In this document: piece by piece, positions 44,674 to 52,763 of the stretch | How positions within the stretch are numbered: the stretch's first letter is position 1 | Layout: every line of letters begins with the position of its first letter | Assembly (NCBI RefSeq): GCF_000178835.2 | Contig: NC_015275.1 | Span: 2,315,001 to 2,379,000 of the forward strand | Direction of reading: 5' to 3' | From: Cellulosilyticum lentocellum DSM 5427 | Lineage (GTDB): Bacteria; Bacillota; Clostridia; Lachnospirales; Cellulosilyticaceae | Length of the DNA stretch: 64,000 bases | Translations under genes and position numbers: made by a program | The notes under the pieces: model-generated | Told to the model about the DNA's origin: nothing | The model's database searches: none | The model's input: the letters and a program-made list of their open reading frames with translations, nothing else

Positions 44674-45927
44674 TTATTCTTCAAATCTTGTTTGTTCAAA
44701 TTTACGTAGGATAGATGGTACAGGAACAGGTTGCTCACATTTAAAACGAATGATTTGTTTTGGATGTGGTGCCGCTTCAATAGCATTACCTTCTTCATCG
44801 TACAGCGCCTCAATTTTGACAGGAATAAAAGGTCCTTCTGGAACAAGAATTTCAACTTCATCACCTACAGAGAACTTCCTACGTTGTTCAACTGTTACCA
44901 TTTGAGTAGTTGGATCATAGTCCTTAATCATACCAGAGAAGTCATAATTACGAACATAAGAGTTATGACTATAAGTTTGATCTTTTTCAGTTGGTTTATG
45001 TTGATAGAAACCTGTTGTAAATTCACGGTGGCTTGCCTTACCTACCTCTGTTAAGAAGTAATCTTTCTTAGCCTCAAACTCTTCAGGACTATTGAGGTAA
45101 GTATCAATAGCTTCACGATAAGCTTTAACAACTGTTGCTACATACAAAGGTGTTTTCATACGTCCTTCAATTTTAAAGCTATAAATACCTGCTTCTATAA
45201 GTTCTGGAATATATTCAATCATACAAAGGTCGCGAGAGTTATAAATATAAGTGCCTCTTTCATCTTCTTCAATTGGCATATATTCACCTGGTCTTGTTTC
45301 TTCAACCACACTATATTTCCAGCGACAAGGTTGGGCACATTCTCCATGATTAGCATCACGATGGGTCATATAATTGCTAAGTAAGCAACGTCCAGAGTAT
45401 GCCATACACATAGCACCATGAACGAAAGACTCTAAATCAATATCTTCTGGTAAATGATCATGCATTTCTTTAATCTCAGGGAAAGAAAGTTCACGAGCTG
45501 TAACAATACGTTTAGCGCCTTGATTAGCCCAGAAGAGAGCAGTGTGGTAATTAGTATTATTCGCCTGTGTTGAAATATGAACCTCCATATGAGGTACTGT
45601 TTCACGTACAATGCTAAATACACCAGGATCTGCTACAATTAGTGCATCTACACCAATAGACTCTAGGTAAAGGAAGTATTCTTTCATCCCCTCAAAGTCT
45701 TGATGGTGAGCAAAGATATTGCAAGTAACGTAAACTTGTACACCATGAGCATGAGCGAACTCAATACCTTCTTTCATTTCCTCAGGAGTAAAATTCTTCG
45801 CTTTAGCACGAAGACCATATTTATTTCCTCCAATATAAATAGCATCTGCACCATATAAAACAGCAATCTTTAAATTTTCTAAACTACCTGCAGGTGCTAA
45901 TAATTCAACTTTTTTTTGATGACTCAT
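44674..45927 (-). CDS. trhP: Peptidase U32 family tRNA hydroxylation protein (TrhP/YrrO-like)
   Basis: A 417-residue U32 family protein. The family signature region is visible: ELLAPAGSLENLKIAVLYGADAIY, the SFVHGAMCMAYSGRCLLSNY cysteine motif, HRDANHGECAQPCRWKY and CMIEYIPELIEAGI with KIEGRMKT. These Cys residues probably bind an iron-sulfur cluster. In B. subtilis the yrrN/yrrO products (TrhP1/2) make 5-hydroxyuridine at tRNA position 34 from prephenate-dependent chemistry. The adjacent methyltransferase gene (ATGA overlap) supports this role. The length is close to YrrO. Confidence 0.88.
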   Translation of the reverse strand: MSHQKKVELLAPAGSLENLKIAVLYGADAIYIGGNKYGLRAKAKNFTPEEMKEGIEFAHAHGVQVYVTCNIFAHHQDFEGMKEYFLYLESIGVDALIVADPGVFSIVRETVPHMEVHISTQANNTNYHTALFWANQGAKRIVTARELSFPEIKEMHDHLPEDIDLESFVHGAMCMAYSGRCLLSNYMTHRDANHGECAQPCRWKYSVVEETRPGEYMPIEEDERGTYIYNSRDLCMIEYIPELIEAGIYSFKIEGRMKTPLYVATVVKAYREAIDTYLNSPEEFEAKKDYFLTEVGKASHREFTTGFYQHKPTEKDQTYSHNSYVRNYDFSGMIKDYDPTTQMVTVEQRRKFSVGDEVEILVPEGPFIPVKIEALYDEEGNAIEAAPHPKQIIRFKCEQPVPVPSILRKFEQTRFEE

Positions 45928-46598
45928 TTTTCTGTTCCTCCTATTTTGTAACTAAGCGCAACACCATCACCAATAGGAATAACACTTGATCTGAGTGTAT
46001 CACTATGAGTAATAGTCCATAAAAATTCTCTTAATCTTGAGTGTGTCGTACGTTGTCTACGATCGATTAAGTAGCGTGAACGTGCTACCGTTCCTTTGTG
46101 TAGTACATTATCTGTAATAAGTAGTCCATTTGGTTTTAATAAACGGATACATTCAGGTAAAAAGTTAATGTACTGTCCTTTAGCGCAGTCCATGAAAATA
46201 ACATCAAAGCTTTCACTAGGTAATTGTGTTAAAGTGATAGCTGCATCACCCTCGATAATTTCAATGGTATCTTCAAGACCAGCGGCTTTAATATTTTTAC
46301 GTGCTTGACGTAGCATATAATCAAAGCGTTCAAGCGTGGTGATTTTGCCACCTTCTTTTAAATAACTGCTCATAAAAATAGAAGAATACCCAACAGCGGT
46401 TCCAATTTCCAGTATTGTACTTGGCTGTACTAATGAAAGTTGTACTTTGATAAAATCTGCAACCTCAGGTTTAATTATGGGCCAGGTTTCAGCCTCTATA
46501 GCAATTTGATGCTCAATATTGGCTAAAAGAGAAGAGCGGGGTACTTCATGAAGCGCCCTGATATATTCAACAATGTAGCTATAATTAATTTCACTCAT
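45924..46598 (-). CDS. trmR: tRNA 5-hydroxyuridine methyltransferase TrmR (O-methyltransferase)
   Basis: A 224-residue class I SAM-dependent O-methyltransferase of the TrmR/YrrM kind. Motif I is STILEIGTAVGYSSIFMSSYL (about 80), followed by ITTLERFDYMLRQARKNI, FDVIFMDCAKGQYINFLP and LLITDNVLHKGTVA. B. subtilis TrmR methylates 5-hydroxyuridine-34 to 5-methoxyuridine, which is made by TrhP; the next gene in the operon is trhP, with an ATGA overlap. The start has GAAAGGG upstream. Confidence 0.88.
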   Translation of the reverse strand: MSEINYSYIVEYIRALHEVPRSSLLANIEHQIAIEAETWPIIKPEVADFIKVQLSLVQPSTILEIGTAVGYSSIFMSSYLKEGGKITTLERFDYMLRQARKNIKAAGLEDTIEIIEGDAAITLTQLPSESFDVIFMDCAKGQYINFLPECIRLLKPNGLLITDNVLHKGTVARSRYLIDRRQRTTHSRLREFLWTITHSDTLRSSVIPIGDGVALSYKIGGTEK

Positions 46599-46710
46599 AA
46601 TAAGACCCTTTCTAATTTATTCTCTTATGCCACTATAAAGGAAAAATGCTATGAATTCAAGAGGTAAATACAAACTCTCTTGGAAAAGTAATTCTATAAA
46701 TCCTTGAAAT

Positions 46711-46749
46711 TTATAAAAGGAAGGGACACTAGTCACCTTCCTTTTATAA
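46711..46749 (-). terminator. Terminator after mltG
   Basis: Perfect outer stem of 14 bp (TTATAAAAGGAAGG / CCTTCCTTTTATAA) around an ACACTAGTCA-type loop that forms further pairs, located just after the mltG stop. It separates mltG from trmR. Confidence 0.8.
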
Positions 46750-46763
46750 ATAAAAATAATCTA

Positions 46764-47876
46764 TTATTCTGTAAAATTAATATCATTATTTTGTTTATAA
46801 CGACTTTTAGCTGCAGCATGTTCGTCAAGGGTACTGCTAAAGAAGTGTGTTCCTTTTTCTTCATCATCTACAACAAAATAATAGTAATCATGTTCTTCTG
46901 GTGAAAAGGCAGCACGTATACAATCTTCTCCGGGCATACAAATAGGTCCAACAGGTAACCCTTCATATAAATAAGTATTGTAAGGTGTATCTTTAGCTAA
47001 ATCATCTGTTGTAAGATTAGCTTTACGTTTATTTAAACTATATTGAACAGAAGAACACATTTGAAGACGCATATGGTCACGTAATCGGTTATAAATAACA
47101 CCTGAAATGATAGGGCGTTCTTCACTTAATTTAGCTTCTTGTTCAATAATAGATGCAATGGTTATAATTTCATGAAGACTATAAGAAGAATTATTAAGAT
47201 ATGCAGCATATTTAGATGTAATATCTTCAAAACGATTAAGCATCATGATAATAATTTCTTCTGCTGTAACACTTTTACGAACAATATATGTATCAGGGAA
47301 TAAATAACCTTCTAATTTGTACTGATAGTTGCCATTAGTAGGAATATCTCTTAAAAAGCTATATTCTGCATCGTAACTTTTGTTAGTAACAGCATCTAAA
47401 AAGGCTTCTTTGGTTACAATATTCTTGTCTTCTAATGTCTGTGCAATCTGATTAATGGTATAACCTTCTGGAATTGTAAACTTAATTGTTTCCTCTTCAT
47501 TTTTAATACTAGTTGTAAGACGCTTGAGAATTTCTGTACTAGACATATTGCTACTAATATCATATTTGCCAGGGATGTAACCAGAAGTTGCATGATAAAG
47601 TTTCGCTTCTAATTTAAAATACTTCATATCAGAAATAAAACCCTGAACATAAAGCATTTTTGCAATTTCATCAAGATTTGTAGATTCAGTAATAGTTAGT
47701 GTCATTTTAGAAACATCTTTGCTTGATTCTCTAATAGCTTCACTTTCTATAATATTAAAAGTATAGTTGTAAGAAGAAACAATTGCTTTATAACAAAAGA
47801 CAATGCCAATTATTAAAATGGTAAAGCTTAAAACTGTACTTATTAAAATCCGTGAAATCCCACGTTTTTTTGCCAT
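46764..47876 (-). CDS. mltG: Endolytic murein transglycosylase MltG
   Basis: MltG cuts nascent glycan strands and sets their length. The 370-residue protein has a short cytoplasmic start, one membrane helix (about 10-33), a LysM-like part and the YceG domain. The catalytic Glu is in SIIEQEAKLSEE (about 245), and RLRDHMRLQMCSSVQYSL and NTYLYEGLPVGPICMPG are characteristic. The ATG follows AAGGAGA. In B. subtilis mltG(yrrL), trmR and trhP are adjacent, as here. Confidence 0.93.
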   Translation of the reverse strand: MAKKRGISRILISTVLSFTILIIGIVFCYKAIVSSYNYTFNIIESEAIRESSKDVSKMTLTITESTNLDEIAKMLYVQGFISDMKYFKLEAKLYHATSGYIPGKYDISSNMSSTEILKRLTTSIKNEEETIKFTIPEGYTINQIAQTLEDKNIVTKEAFLDAVTNKSYDAEYSFLRDIPTNGNYQYKLEGYLFPDTYIVRKSVTAEEIIIMMLNRFEDITSKYAAYLNNSSYSLHEIITIASIIEQEAKLSEERPIISGVIYNRLRDHMRLQMCSSVQYSLNKRKANLTTDDLAKDTPYNTYLYEGLPVGPICMPGEDCIRAAFSPEEHDYYYFVVDDEEKGTHFFSSTLDEHAAAKSRYKQNNDINFTE

Positions 47877-47906
47877 AATAGTCTCCTTAGAATACGTCTT
47901 TTAAAA

Positions 47907-47935
47907 ATTATAACTATTTTTACTATACAATTCAA
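47907..47935 (-). promoter_or_regulatory. SigA-type promoter of mltG
   Basis: Reverse strand TTGAAT (47930-47935), 17-base spacer, TATAAT (47907-47912), 31 bases ahead of the mltG start. Confidence 0.75.
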
Positions 47936-47958
47936 GACTCTAGCCGAAGCTAGAGTCT
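47935..47958 (-). terminator. UUCG-capped hairpin after the 85-residue gene
   Basis: Reverse strand AGACTCTAGC - TTCG - GCTAGAGTCT, a very stable tetraloop hairpin with no strong T-run. It lies downstream of the small gene and touches the -35 of the mltG promoter. Confidence 0.6.
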
Positions 47959-47992
47959 CTTTTGGCGGTTATGCATAGATAACTTGCTAATT

Positions 47993-48250
47993 TTAAGCTG
48001 TATGGGCTTCCCATGTTATGCTAGAAGGTTTAATCTCATCTAATAATTGAATTAAATCTTGATCGCCATGGTATAGAGGGTTACCAACTGCATCTTCACA
48101 AGCAATTAAAAATGGTACGTCTTTAAAATAGCTTATGCAGTATCTCCTTATTTCCTTTAAAGCCTTTATGTGACGAAAATCACTATAGCTTACTAGAGCA
48201 ATGCCAAAATGCCTATTACAATGTGTAATAACAGTACCTTTAAAGTTCAC
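47993..48250 (-). CDS. Small conserved-looking protein, unknown
   Basis: I do not recognise a family. The 85-residue protein has a beta-alpha-beta pattern: VNFKGTVITHCNRHFGIALVS, a basic helix (HIKALKEIRRYCISYFKD), then VPFLIACEDAVGNPLYHGDQDLIQLLDEI. The start is GTG at 48250, nine bases behind AAGGGG, giving a protein that begins MNFKGTV. There is a plausible extended -10 promoter 42 bases upstream and a hairpin after the stop, so this is a complete transcription unit. It contains three Cys and no transmembrane segment. Confidence 0.6.
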   Translation of the reverse strand: MNFKGTVITHCNRHFGIALVSYSDFRHIKALKEIRRYCISYFKDVPFLIACEDAVGNPLYHGDQDLIQLLDEIKPSSITWEAHTA

Positions 48251-48298
48251 TTTAATCAACCCCTTAATTGATTTTCAAGTGATCTATGCATTAATAAT

Positions 48299-48307
48299 AG
48301 TATAACA
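48299..48307 (-). promoter_or_regulatory. Extended -10 promoter of the 85-residue gene
   Basis: Reverse strand TG-T-TATACT, about 45 bases before the GTG start. It follows the dpaB terminator, so the small gene is transcribed separately. Confidence 0.55.
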
Positions 48308-48325
48308 CAACAAATAAGGATAGGA

Positions 48326-48366
48326 TATAAAAACAGCACATAGAGCTCTGTGCTTTTATGTGCTGC
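48326..48366 (-). terminator. Rho-independent terminator after dpaB
   Basis: Reverse strand stem CAGCACATA / TATGTGCTG with a 14-base loop followed by TTTTTAT, right after the dpaB stop. Confidence 0.8.
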
Positions 48367-48372
48367 TTTTCA

Positions 48373-48960
48373 TTAATACTGAATAAAGAAAGGTTGTATT
48401 TGCGTATGGTCAAGCGCTAATTCGATTGTAGAAAGCGTCTTAGAAAAATCAGCTACAAGAGAATACGGCTTTTTAATGGTGTCATCTTGACCTAATGGAA
48501 CAAAATAAACATCTTTTTTATTAATCATATGACCAATATTTTTAAGGTTTGCTCCTACACCATCATTTGTTGCTAGGGCAATGATAATGGGTTTCCCATT
48601 TCTCATAAGTGACTTTGCAGCTAATAAAACGGGTGTATCTGTAATACCATAAGTCATCTTTGCCAAGGTGTTACCAGTACAAGGTGCAATAAGAAGTGCA
48701 TCTAGAATTCCCTTTGGTCCCATTGGTTCTGCATCAACAATAGTGTGAATAATAGATTTATTGGTTAATGCTTCAATTTTATAGACAACATCAGCTTGAT
48801 CACCAAAGCGAGTGGAAGTGTTATAAGCATTAAAAGACATAATAGGAAAAACATTTATTCCTTTATTAACAAGCTCTTCTATAAGGGCAATGGTTTTAGC
48901 AAAAGTACAAAACGAGCCACAAAGTGCTACGCCTAAATTTAATTCATTTAAGTTTTTCAT
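48373..48960 (-). CDS. dpaB: Dipicolinate synthase subunit B
   Basis: DpaB (SpoVFB) with DpaA makes dipicolinic acid from 4-hydroxy-tetrahydrodipicolinate in the mother cell; the product is stored in the spore core as a calcium complex. This 195-residue flavoprotein-like protein has the family start VALCGSFCTFAKTIALIEELV, the DALLIAPCTGNTLAKMTYGITDTP loop and KPIIIALATNDGVGAN. It overlaps dpaA by four bases (ATGA) and ends with a terminator. Confidence 0.94.
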   Translation of the reverse strand: MKNLNELNLGVALCGSFCTFAKTIALIEELVNKGINVFPIMSFNAYNTSTRFGDQADVVYKIEALTNKSIIHTIVDAEPMGPKGILDALLIAPCTGNTLAKMTYGITDTPVLLAAKSLMRNGKPIIIALATNDGVGANLKNIGHMINKKDVYFVPLGQDDTIKKPYSLVADFSKTLSTIELALDHTQIQPFFIQY

Positions 48961-49829
48961 ATATGAGCCCCCTGATTACGTAAAATGAGTAAGAGACATT
49001 GGTAGAGAATATCAGCGGCGCTTTTGGGAGCGACAATACCTGGCAAACTTGGTGCTGGAACATAGCTAATGCCCTTTTGTTCAGCATAATCAACATCTAT
49101 ACCTCCAGGAGTAGAAGCTAGTTCAATATAAACAACTTTTGGAGAAAATAAATCAATAAGAGATGATGTTAATAAACGAACAGGAATTGTATTAAAAATG
49201 AAATCAAACTCATTCAAATAATGCGCAAGATCATCTAATGGAATAGGTCTATAGCCATAGGTGCTAATATAAGCCAAATCTTTAGTTGAACGAGCTTCTA
49301 CGGAAACTTTAGCTCCTAAAGCTTGTAATTTATGCGCTAATATTTTGCCACAACGTCCAAATCCTAGTACAAGACATTTACTATTATGCAATGTGATTTC
49401 ACTGTTTTGCATTGCATATTGAATAGCGCCTTCTGCAGTAGGAATAGCATTTAAAATAGCAATTTCATCTAACTCCATAATATCGCACCATTTAATATGA
49501 TGTGTATTAAAAAGGTTTCTAAGGGTAGGATTGAGTACACTACCTAAAACGAAGCTGTTAGTAGCAGCTAAGAAAAATTGTTCAAGTGAAATATAGGTGT
49601 TACACATAGGCGTAAAAACGCATTTATTATCTTTTGAAAAGGGGATAGGACCTATAATATAAGGACAGTCTTTTATTTCACCTATTGAAGCACAATGATG
49701 AATAGCTTCAGGTAAATCTGGATGGCATAAGCCATATACAGATACAATAAAACCTTTTTCATACAAAATTTGGGCTAGCCTAACAAATCTTAGGTCACCA
49801 CCTACAATTGCAACAGAAATTCCAGCCAT
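48957..49829 (-). CDS. dpaA: Dipicolinate synthase subunit A
   Basis: DpaA (SpoVFA) is the NAD(P)-dependent subunit of dipicolinate synthase. The 290 residues hold an N-terminal part (VAIVGGDLRFVRLAQILYEKG) and a Rossmann domain with LVLGFGRCGKILAHKL (about 157-172) and NTIPVRLLTSS, ending VAPKSAADILYQCL. Presence of dpaAB distinguishes this organism from cluster I clostridia, which lack them. A SigK-like promoter lies upstream. Confidence 0.94.
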   Translation of the reverse strand: MAGISVAIVGGDLRFVRLAQILYEKGFIVSVYGLCHPDLPEAIHHCASIGEIKDCPYIIGPIPFSKDNKCVFTPMCNTYISLEQFFLAATNSFVLGSVLNPTLRNLFNTHHIKWCDIMELDEIAILNAIPTAEGAIQYAMQNSEITLHNSKCLVLGFGRCGKILAHKLQALGAKVSVEARSTKDLAYISTYGYRPIPLDDLAHYLNEFDFIFNTIPVRLLTSSLIDLFSPKVVYIELASTPGGIDVDYAEQKGISYVPAPSLPGIVAPKSAADILYQCLLLILRNQGAHI

Positions 49830-49866
49830 CTTTCAATCCTCCAGCCTATATAAAATGTCTGCACTA

Positions 49867-49895
49867 TAACATATGTAGAAAAAAGGAGGTTGGTG
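49867..49895 (-). promoter_or_regulatory. Putative SigK-type promoter of dpaA-dpaB
   Basis: Reverse strand CACC (49892-49895), 16-base spacer, CATATGTTA (49867-49875), matching the SigK consensus (AC-containing -35 and CATAnnnTA). It lies 38 bases ahead of dpaA, the right place for a gene known to be SigK-dependent in B. subtilis. Confidence 0.6.
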
Positions 49896-49980
49896 CTTGG
49901 ATAATAATGACATTCAATAAAACATTGGCGTGCCTAGTAGATTTTATCGTGACTCTAGTCAATAGCTATTTTGTATAATT

Positions 49981-50019
49981 AAAGGACGCTTTTGCTGATA
50001 AATAGCAAAAGCGTCCTTT
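49981..50019 (-). terminator. Terminator after the NdpA-like gene
   Basis: A perfect 16-bp stem (AAAGGACGCTTTTGCT / AGCAAAAGCGTCCTTT) with a 7-base loop, just past the 50031 stop. The T-run faces both ways. Confidence 0.88.
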
Positions 50020-50030
50020 AATTATTGTCA

Positions 50031-51011
50031 TTATTTATTAGTAATTTGAGAAATATTTTTCAAAACAATAGAAAGTGTGCCATTAGGATTATTCACAACT
50101 TCTATAAAGTCTGGATCTTTAAATAAATGGGTAGGAAATTTAAGTTCAATGCCGGTGTCTGTTTTAAGTTTTTGAGAAGCAAATTTATTAGAAATCTTGG
50201 GATCAGCAATTTCTATCTTAGCTTCTTTAATCCCGTATTCCTCCATTTGCATCGTGCAGCTTTCAAATACTTCTTCATCACTACCAAAAGTTTGTTCCAT
50301 AATTTCTTGAACAGGTATGGTTTGTGTTCGAGCAATGCTTTCGCTAATATTATTCTTGAGTTCTGTAAGTGCACTTACTGGGTTATCATAATGTTCTTCG
50401 ATGACTTTAGTTGCTACTTTTTCAATGGCTTTAATCGTGTCTTTAACAGAAAGTGCAGGCTCTAAATCAAAGAGAAGTGAAAGATATTTACTTTTTGTTC
50501 CATCTAATAAAATCACTTTTAAATTATCCGTATTAATAATCACACCTTCGTCTACTTGCTTACTAGCAGAAGGAAAAATTCCTTTGTGTTTTATGATGCG
50601 CGCTACAACCCCTGCTTCATTATGCTCTACAAAATGTGTGAACTCCTCTTTGTAATTTAATTTAAAAATACCGAGATAGTTGCCGCCATCCATCATAAAA
50701 CTTGTCAAAATTAAATCACCACTAGGAATGGTGCCATATTCCATCATATAGCGATAAAAAACTTCTGCCATTTCATGAGAAAGTCTTGTAAAAGCTTCTG
50801 TGTCTAAAGGCATTTCTAAAACTTTAGGTAAAGAGGCCTCTTCTTTAAAAATAGCATCACTACTGGAACTACTTTCAAAAATTTTCATAAGATGCCTAGT
50901 AATAAAGCTTTCCGTTTCATCATTTAATAGTAACAAATCAGTTGAAAATAGTGGCATATTCATGGTTAAGTCTAATACATGAATGATTGTATGTTTGAAG
51001 GTAATACTCAT
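50031..51011 (-). CDS. Nucleoid-associated protein, YejK/NdpA family
   Basis: A 326-residue protein of the NdpA/YejK group (37-kDa nucleoid-associated), a family whose exact role is not established. The N-terminal ITFKHTIIHVLDLTMNMPLFS, the FTRLSHEMAEVFYRYM helix, SGDLILTSFMMDGGNYLGIFKL and the C-terminal DTGIELKFPTHLFKDPDFIEV followed by NGTLSIVLKNI are the features used. The ATG at 51011 follows GGGAGAT; an upstream frame start at 51062 crosses the promoter. Confidence 0.82.
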   Translation of the reverse strand: MSITFKHTIIHVLDLTMNMPLFSTDLLLLNDETESFITRHLMKIFESSSSSDAIFKEEASLPKVLEMPLDTEAFTRLSHEMAEVFYRYMMEYGTIPSGDLILTSFMMDGGNYLGIFKLNYKEEFTHFVEHNEAGVVARIIKHKGIFPSASKQVDEGVIINTDNLKVILLDGTKSKYLSLLFDLEPALSVKDTIKAIEKVATKVIEEHYDNPVSALTELKNNISESIARTQTIPVQEIMEQTFGSDEEVFESCTMQMEEYGIKEAKIEIADPKISNKFASQKLKTDTGIELKFPTHLFKDPDFIEVVNNPNGTLSIVLKNISQITNK

Positions 51012-51034
51012 TTTGATAATCTCCCAATCTATAC

Positions 51035-51062
51035 AGTATATATTGAATAAAATAGTGTTCAA
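51035..51062 (-). promoter_or_regulatory. SigA-type promoter of the NdpA-like gene
   Basis: Reverse strand TTGAAC (51057-51062), 16-base spacer, TATACT (51035-51040), 24 bases upstream of the ATG. Confidence 0.6.
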
Positions 51063-51138
51063 AGTACTTATTAAAACATGAATAGTATAGATGAAATTGG
51101 TTTAGTTATCAAGTAAGGTTTTTTTGTAAAGCACTCTA

Positions 51139-51147
51139 TGCTATAAT
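51139..51147 (+). promoter_or_regulatory. Extended -10 promoter of the TSCPD gene
   Basis: TG-C-TATAAT, about 40 bases before the TSCPD start. -35 is only a T-run. Confidence 0.6.
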
Positions 51148-51187
51148 ACAAAAGATTATATTGACATAAAATAAGGAGTGAACAAAA

Positions 51188-51433
51188 ATGGAAATTTATA
51201 AAACATCAGGCGTTTGTTCATCAGAAATTCATTTTGAAGTGAAGGACGGCTATATTGAAAATGTTGAATTTATACGAGGTTGTCCAGGAAATGCTTTAGG
51301 GGTAGTCGCTTTAGTAAAAGGTTTGCCAATAGAAGAGGTTATTAACAAGTTAAAAGGAATTGATTGCCGCAATCGAGGGACTTCTTGTCCAGACCAATTA
51401 GCAAGAGCCTTAGAAGCATATATCAAAGCATAG
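51188..51433 (+). CDS. TSCPD domain protein (TIGR03905 family)
   Basis: An 81-residue protein of the TIGR03905/TSCPD family. It shares the NRGTSCPDQLARAL motif (TSCPD) and the RGCPGNALGVVALVKG segment seen in the domain, which also occurs at the end of some ribonucleotide reductases. The function is unknown; the Cys residues (three: CPG, CRN, CPD) may bind metal. It stands alone, with an AAGGAGTGA ribosome binding site. Confidence 0.88.
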   Translation: MEIYKTSGVCSSEIHFEVKDGYIENVEFIRGCPGNALGVVALVKGLPIEEVINKLKGIDCRNRGTSCPDQLARALEAYIKA

Positions 51434-51505
51434 GACACTTCTAATTTAACCACCTCAATAATATATATAAATCTAGAATGATAACAAGGGAAAGGACCTA
51501 ATAAT

Positions 51506-52702
51506 ATGCACATCATTGTTCAAAAATTTGGTGGTACTTCTGTAGCCACACCTGAAAGCAGAAATAAGGTTGTAGAGAAAATTAAAGCAGCTAAATTGGA
51601 AGGAGAAGAGCCAGTAGTTGTTGTATCTGCTATTGGTAGAAAAGGTTCTCCCTATGCAACTGATACACTTATTGATTTTGTTACAGAAACGGCAGGAGAA
51701 ATGAGCGATCATGCATATGACTTACTTTTATCCTGCGGGGAGATTATCTCAGCTGTAACCATGGCCACGCTATTAAATGAAGCTGGTATAAAAGCACGGG
51801 CTTTTACAGGCGGCCAGGCAGGAATTATAACCGATAGTTATCATAAAAAAGCAGATTTATTATGTACAAAACCAGATCAGCTTTTGGCAGCTTTAGAAGC
51901 CGGTGTTACACCTGTAGTAGCGGGATTTCAAGGCGTTACTATGGATGGTGAGATGACAACGATAGGAAGAGGGGGTAGTGATACCAGCGCCTCTATTCTA
52001 GGAATGGCTTTAAAAGCTGAACGCATTGAAATTTATACAGATGTCGATGGAATTATGACTGCAGATCCTAATGTTTGTGACAAAGCTAAGATTATTCCAG
52101 CCATTAGTTACAATGAAGTTTTTCAGATGGCTGATAGTGGTGCAAAGGTGATTCATCCACGTGCAGTAGAATATGCTAAGCGTGCCAATATTCCATTACT
52201 TATTAAAAACACTTTCTCTGATGAAGTAGGAACCTATATTGTACAGAATATTATACCTTATCAATCAGAAGCTAATCATAAAGTAATTACAAGTGTTGCT
52301 CATCGTAATGGACGTGTTCAGTTTACAATTCATGAAAATATATTGGCAGAGGAAGATATTTTGTCTAGAATGGCAACTGCGGATATTAGTATTGACTTAA
52401 TTAATATTTTCCCGAATTATAAAGTGTTTACAATTGATTGTTCTGAGCAAAATAAATTAGAAAATCTTTTAATGCAACAGGGGTATAAGTATGACCTTTT
52501 AGAGGACTGTGCCAAAGTAACAGCTATTGGAGAACGTATGACCGGGGTACCAGGTGTTATGTCTCGTATTATTAAGGCTTTAACGAAAGCACAAATTGAA
52601 GTCTTACAAACAGCTGATTCATTAACGACTATTTCTTGCCTTATCAGAGAAAGCATGGTTTCTAAAGCAATTGATGTTTTACATGATGAATTTAATCTTT
52701 AA
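51506..52702 (+). CDS. dapG: Aspartate kinase (DapG-like)
   Basis: Aspartokinase makes aspartyl phosphate, the start of the lysine, threonine, methionine and dipicolinate pathways. The 398 residues begin IIVQKFGGTSVATPESR (nucleotide-binding), continue with VVVVSAIGRKG, GGSDTSASILGMAL and YTDVDGIMTADP, and end with two ACT domains. In B. subtilis dapG lies near spoVFA-spoVFB, tepA, ylzJ and spoIIIE; the same neighbours occur here, so the DapG type is likely. No lysine riboswitch is seen in the short region upstream. Confidence 0.92.
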   Translation: MHIIVQKFGGTSVATPESRNKVVEKIKAAKLEGEEPVVVVSAIGRKGSPYATDTLIDFVTETAGEMSDHAYDLLLSCGEIISAVTMATLLNEAGIKARAFTGGQAGIITDSYHKKADLLCTKPDQLLAALEAGVTPVVAGFQGVTMDGEMTTIGRGGSDTSASILGMALKAERIEIYTDVDGIMTADPNVCDKAKIIPAISYNEVFQMADSGAKVIHPRAVEYAKRANIPLLIKNTFSDEVGTYIVQNIIPYQSEANHKVITSVAHRNGRVQFTIHENILAEEDILSRMATADISIDLINIFPNYKVFTIDCSEQNKLENLLMQQGYKYDLLEDCAKVTAIGERMTGVPGVMSRIIKALTKAQIEVLQTADSLTTISCLIRESMVSKAIDVLHDEFNL

Positions 52703-52712
52703 TGTATGAAGT

Positions 52713-52763
52713 GGGCTTGTTCTTTGCATACTAAACATAATATGTATGGAAAGGAACAAGCCC
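52713..52763 (+). promoter_or_regulatory. Hairpin over the tepA ribosome binding site
   Basis: An inverted repeat with arms 52713-52731 and 52744-52763 (10 perfect pairs GGGCTTGTTC / GAACAAGCCC, then 8 of 9 further pairs with one bulge) and a 12-base loop. The right arm holds the GGAAAGGA ribosome binding site of tepA and ends directly before its ATG. It could hide the site or act as an aspartokinase terminator without T-run. Confidence 0.7.

Noticed and set aside
44731-45054. 107-codon frame opposite trhP
   Set aside because: It is antisense to a conserved gene, lacks a ribosome binding site and has composition of a shadow frame.
51434-51505. Possible lysine riboswitch before aspartokinase
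   Set aside because: The gap is only about 70 bases and shows none of the conserved elements.
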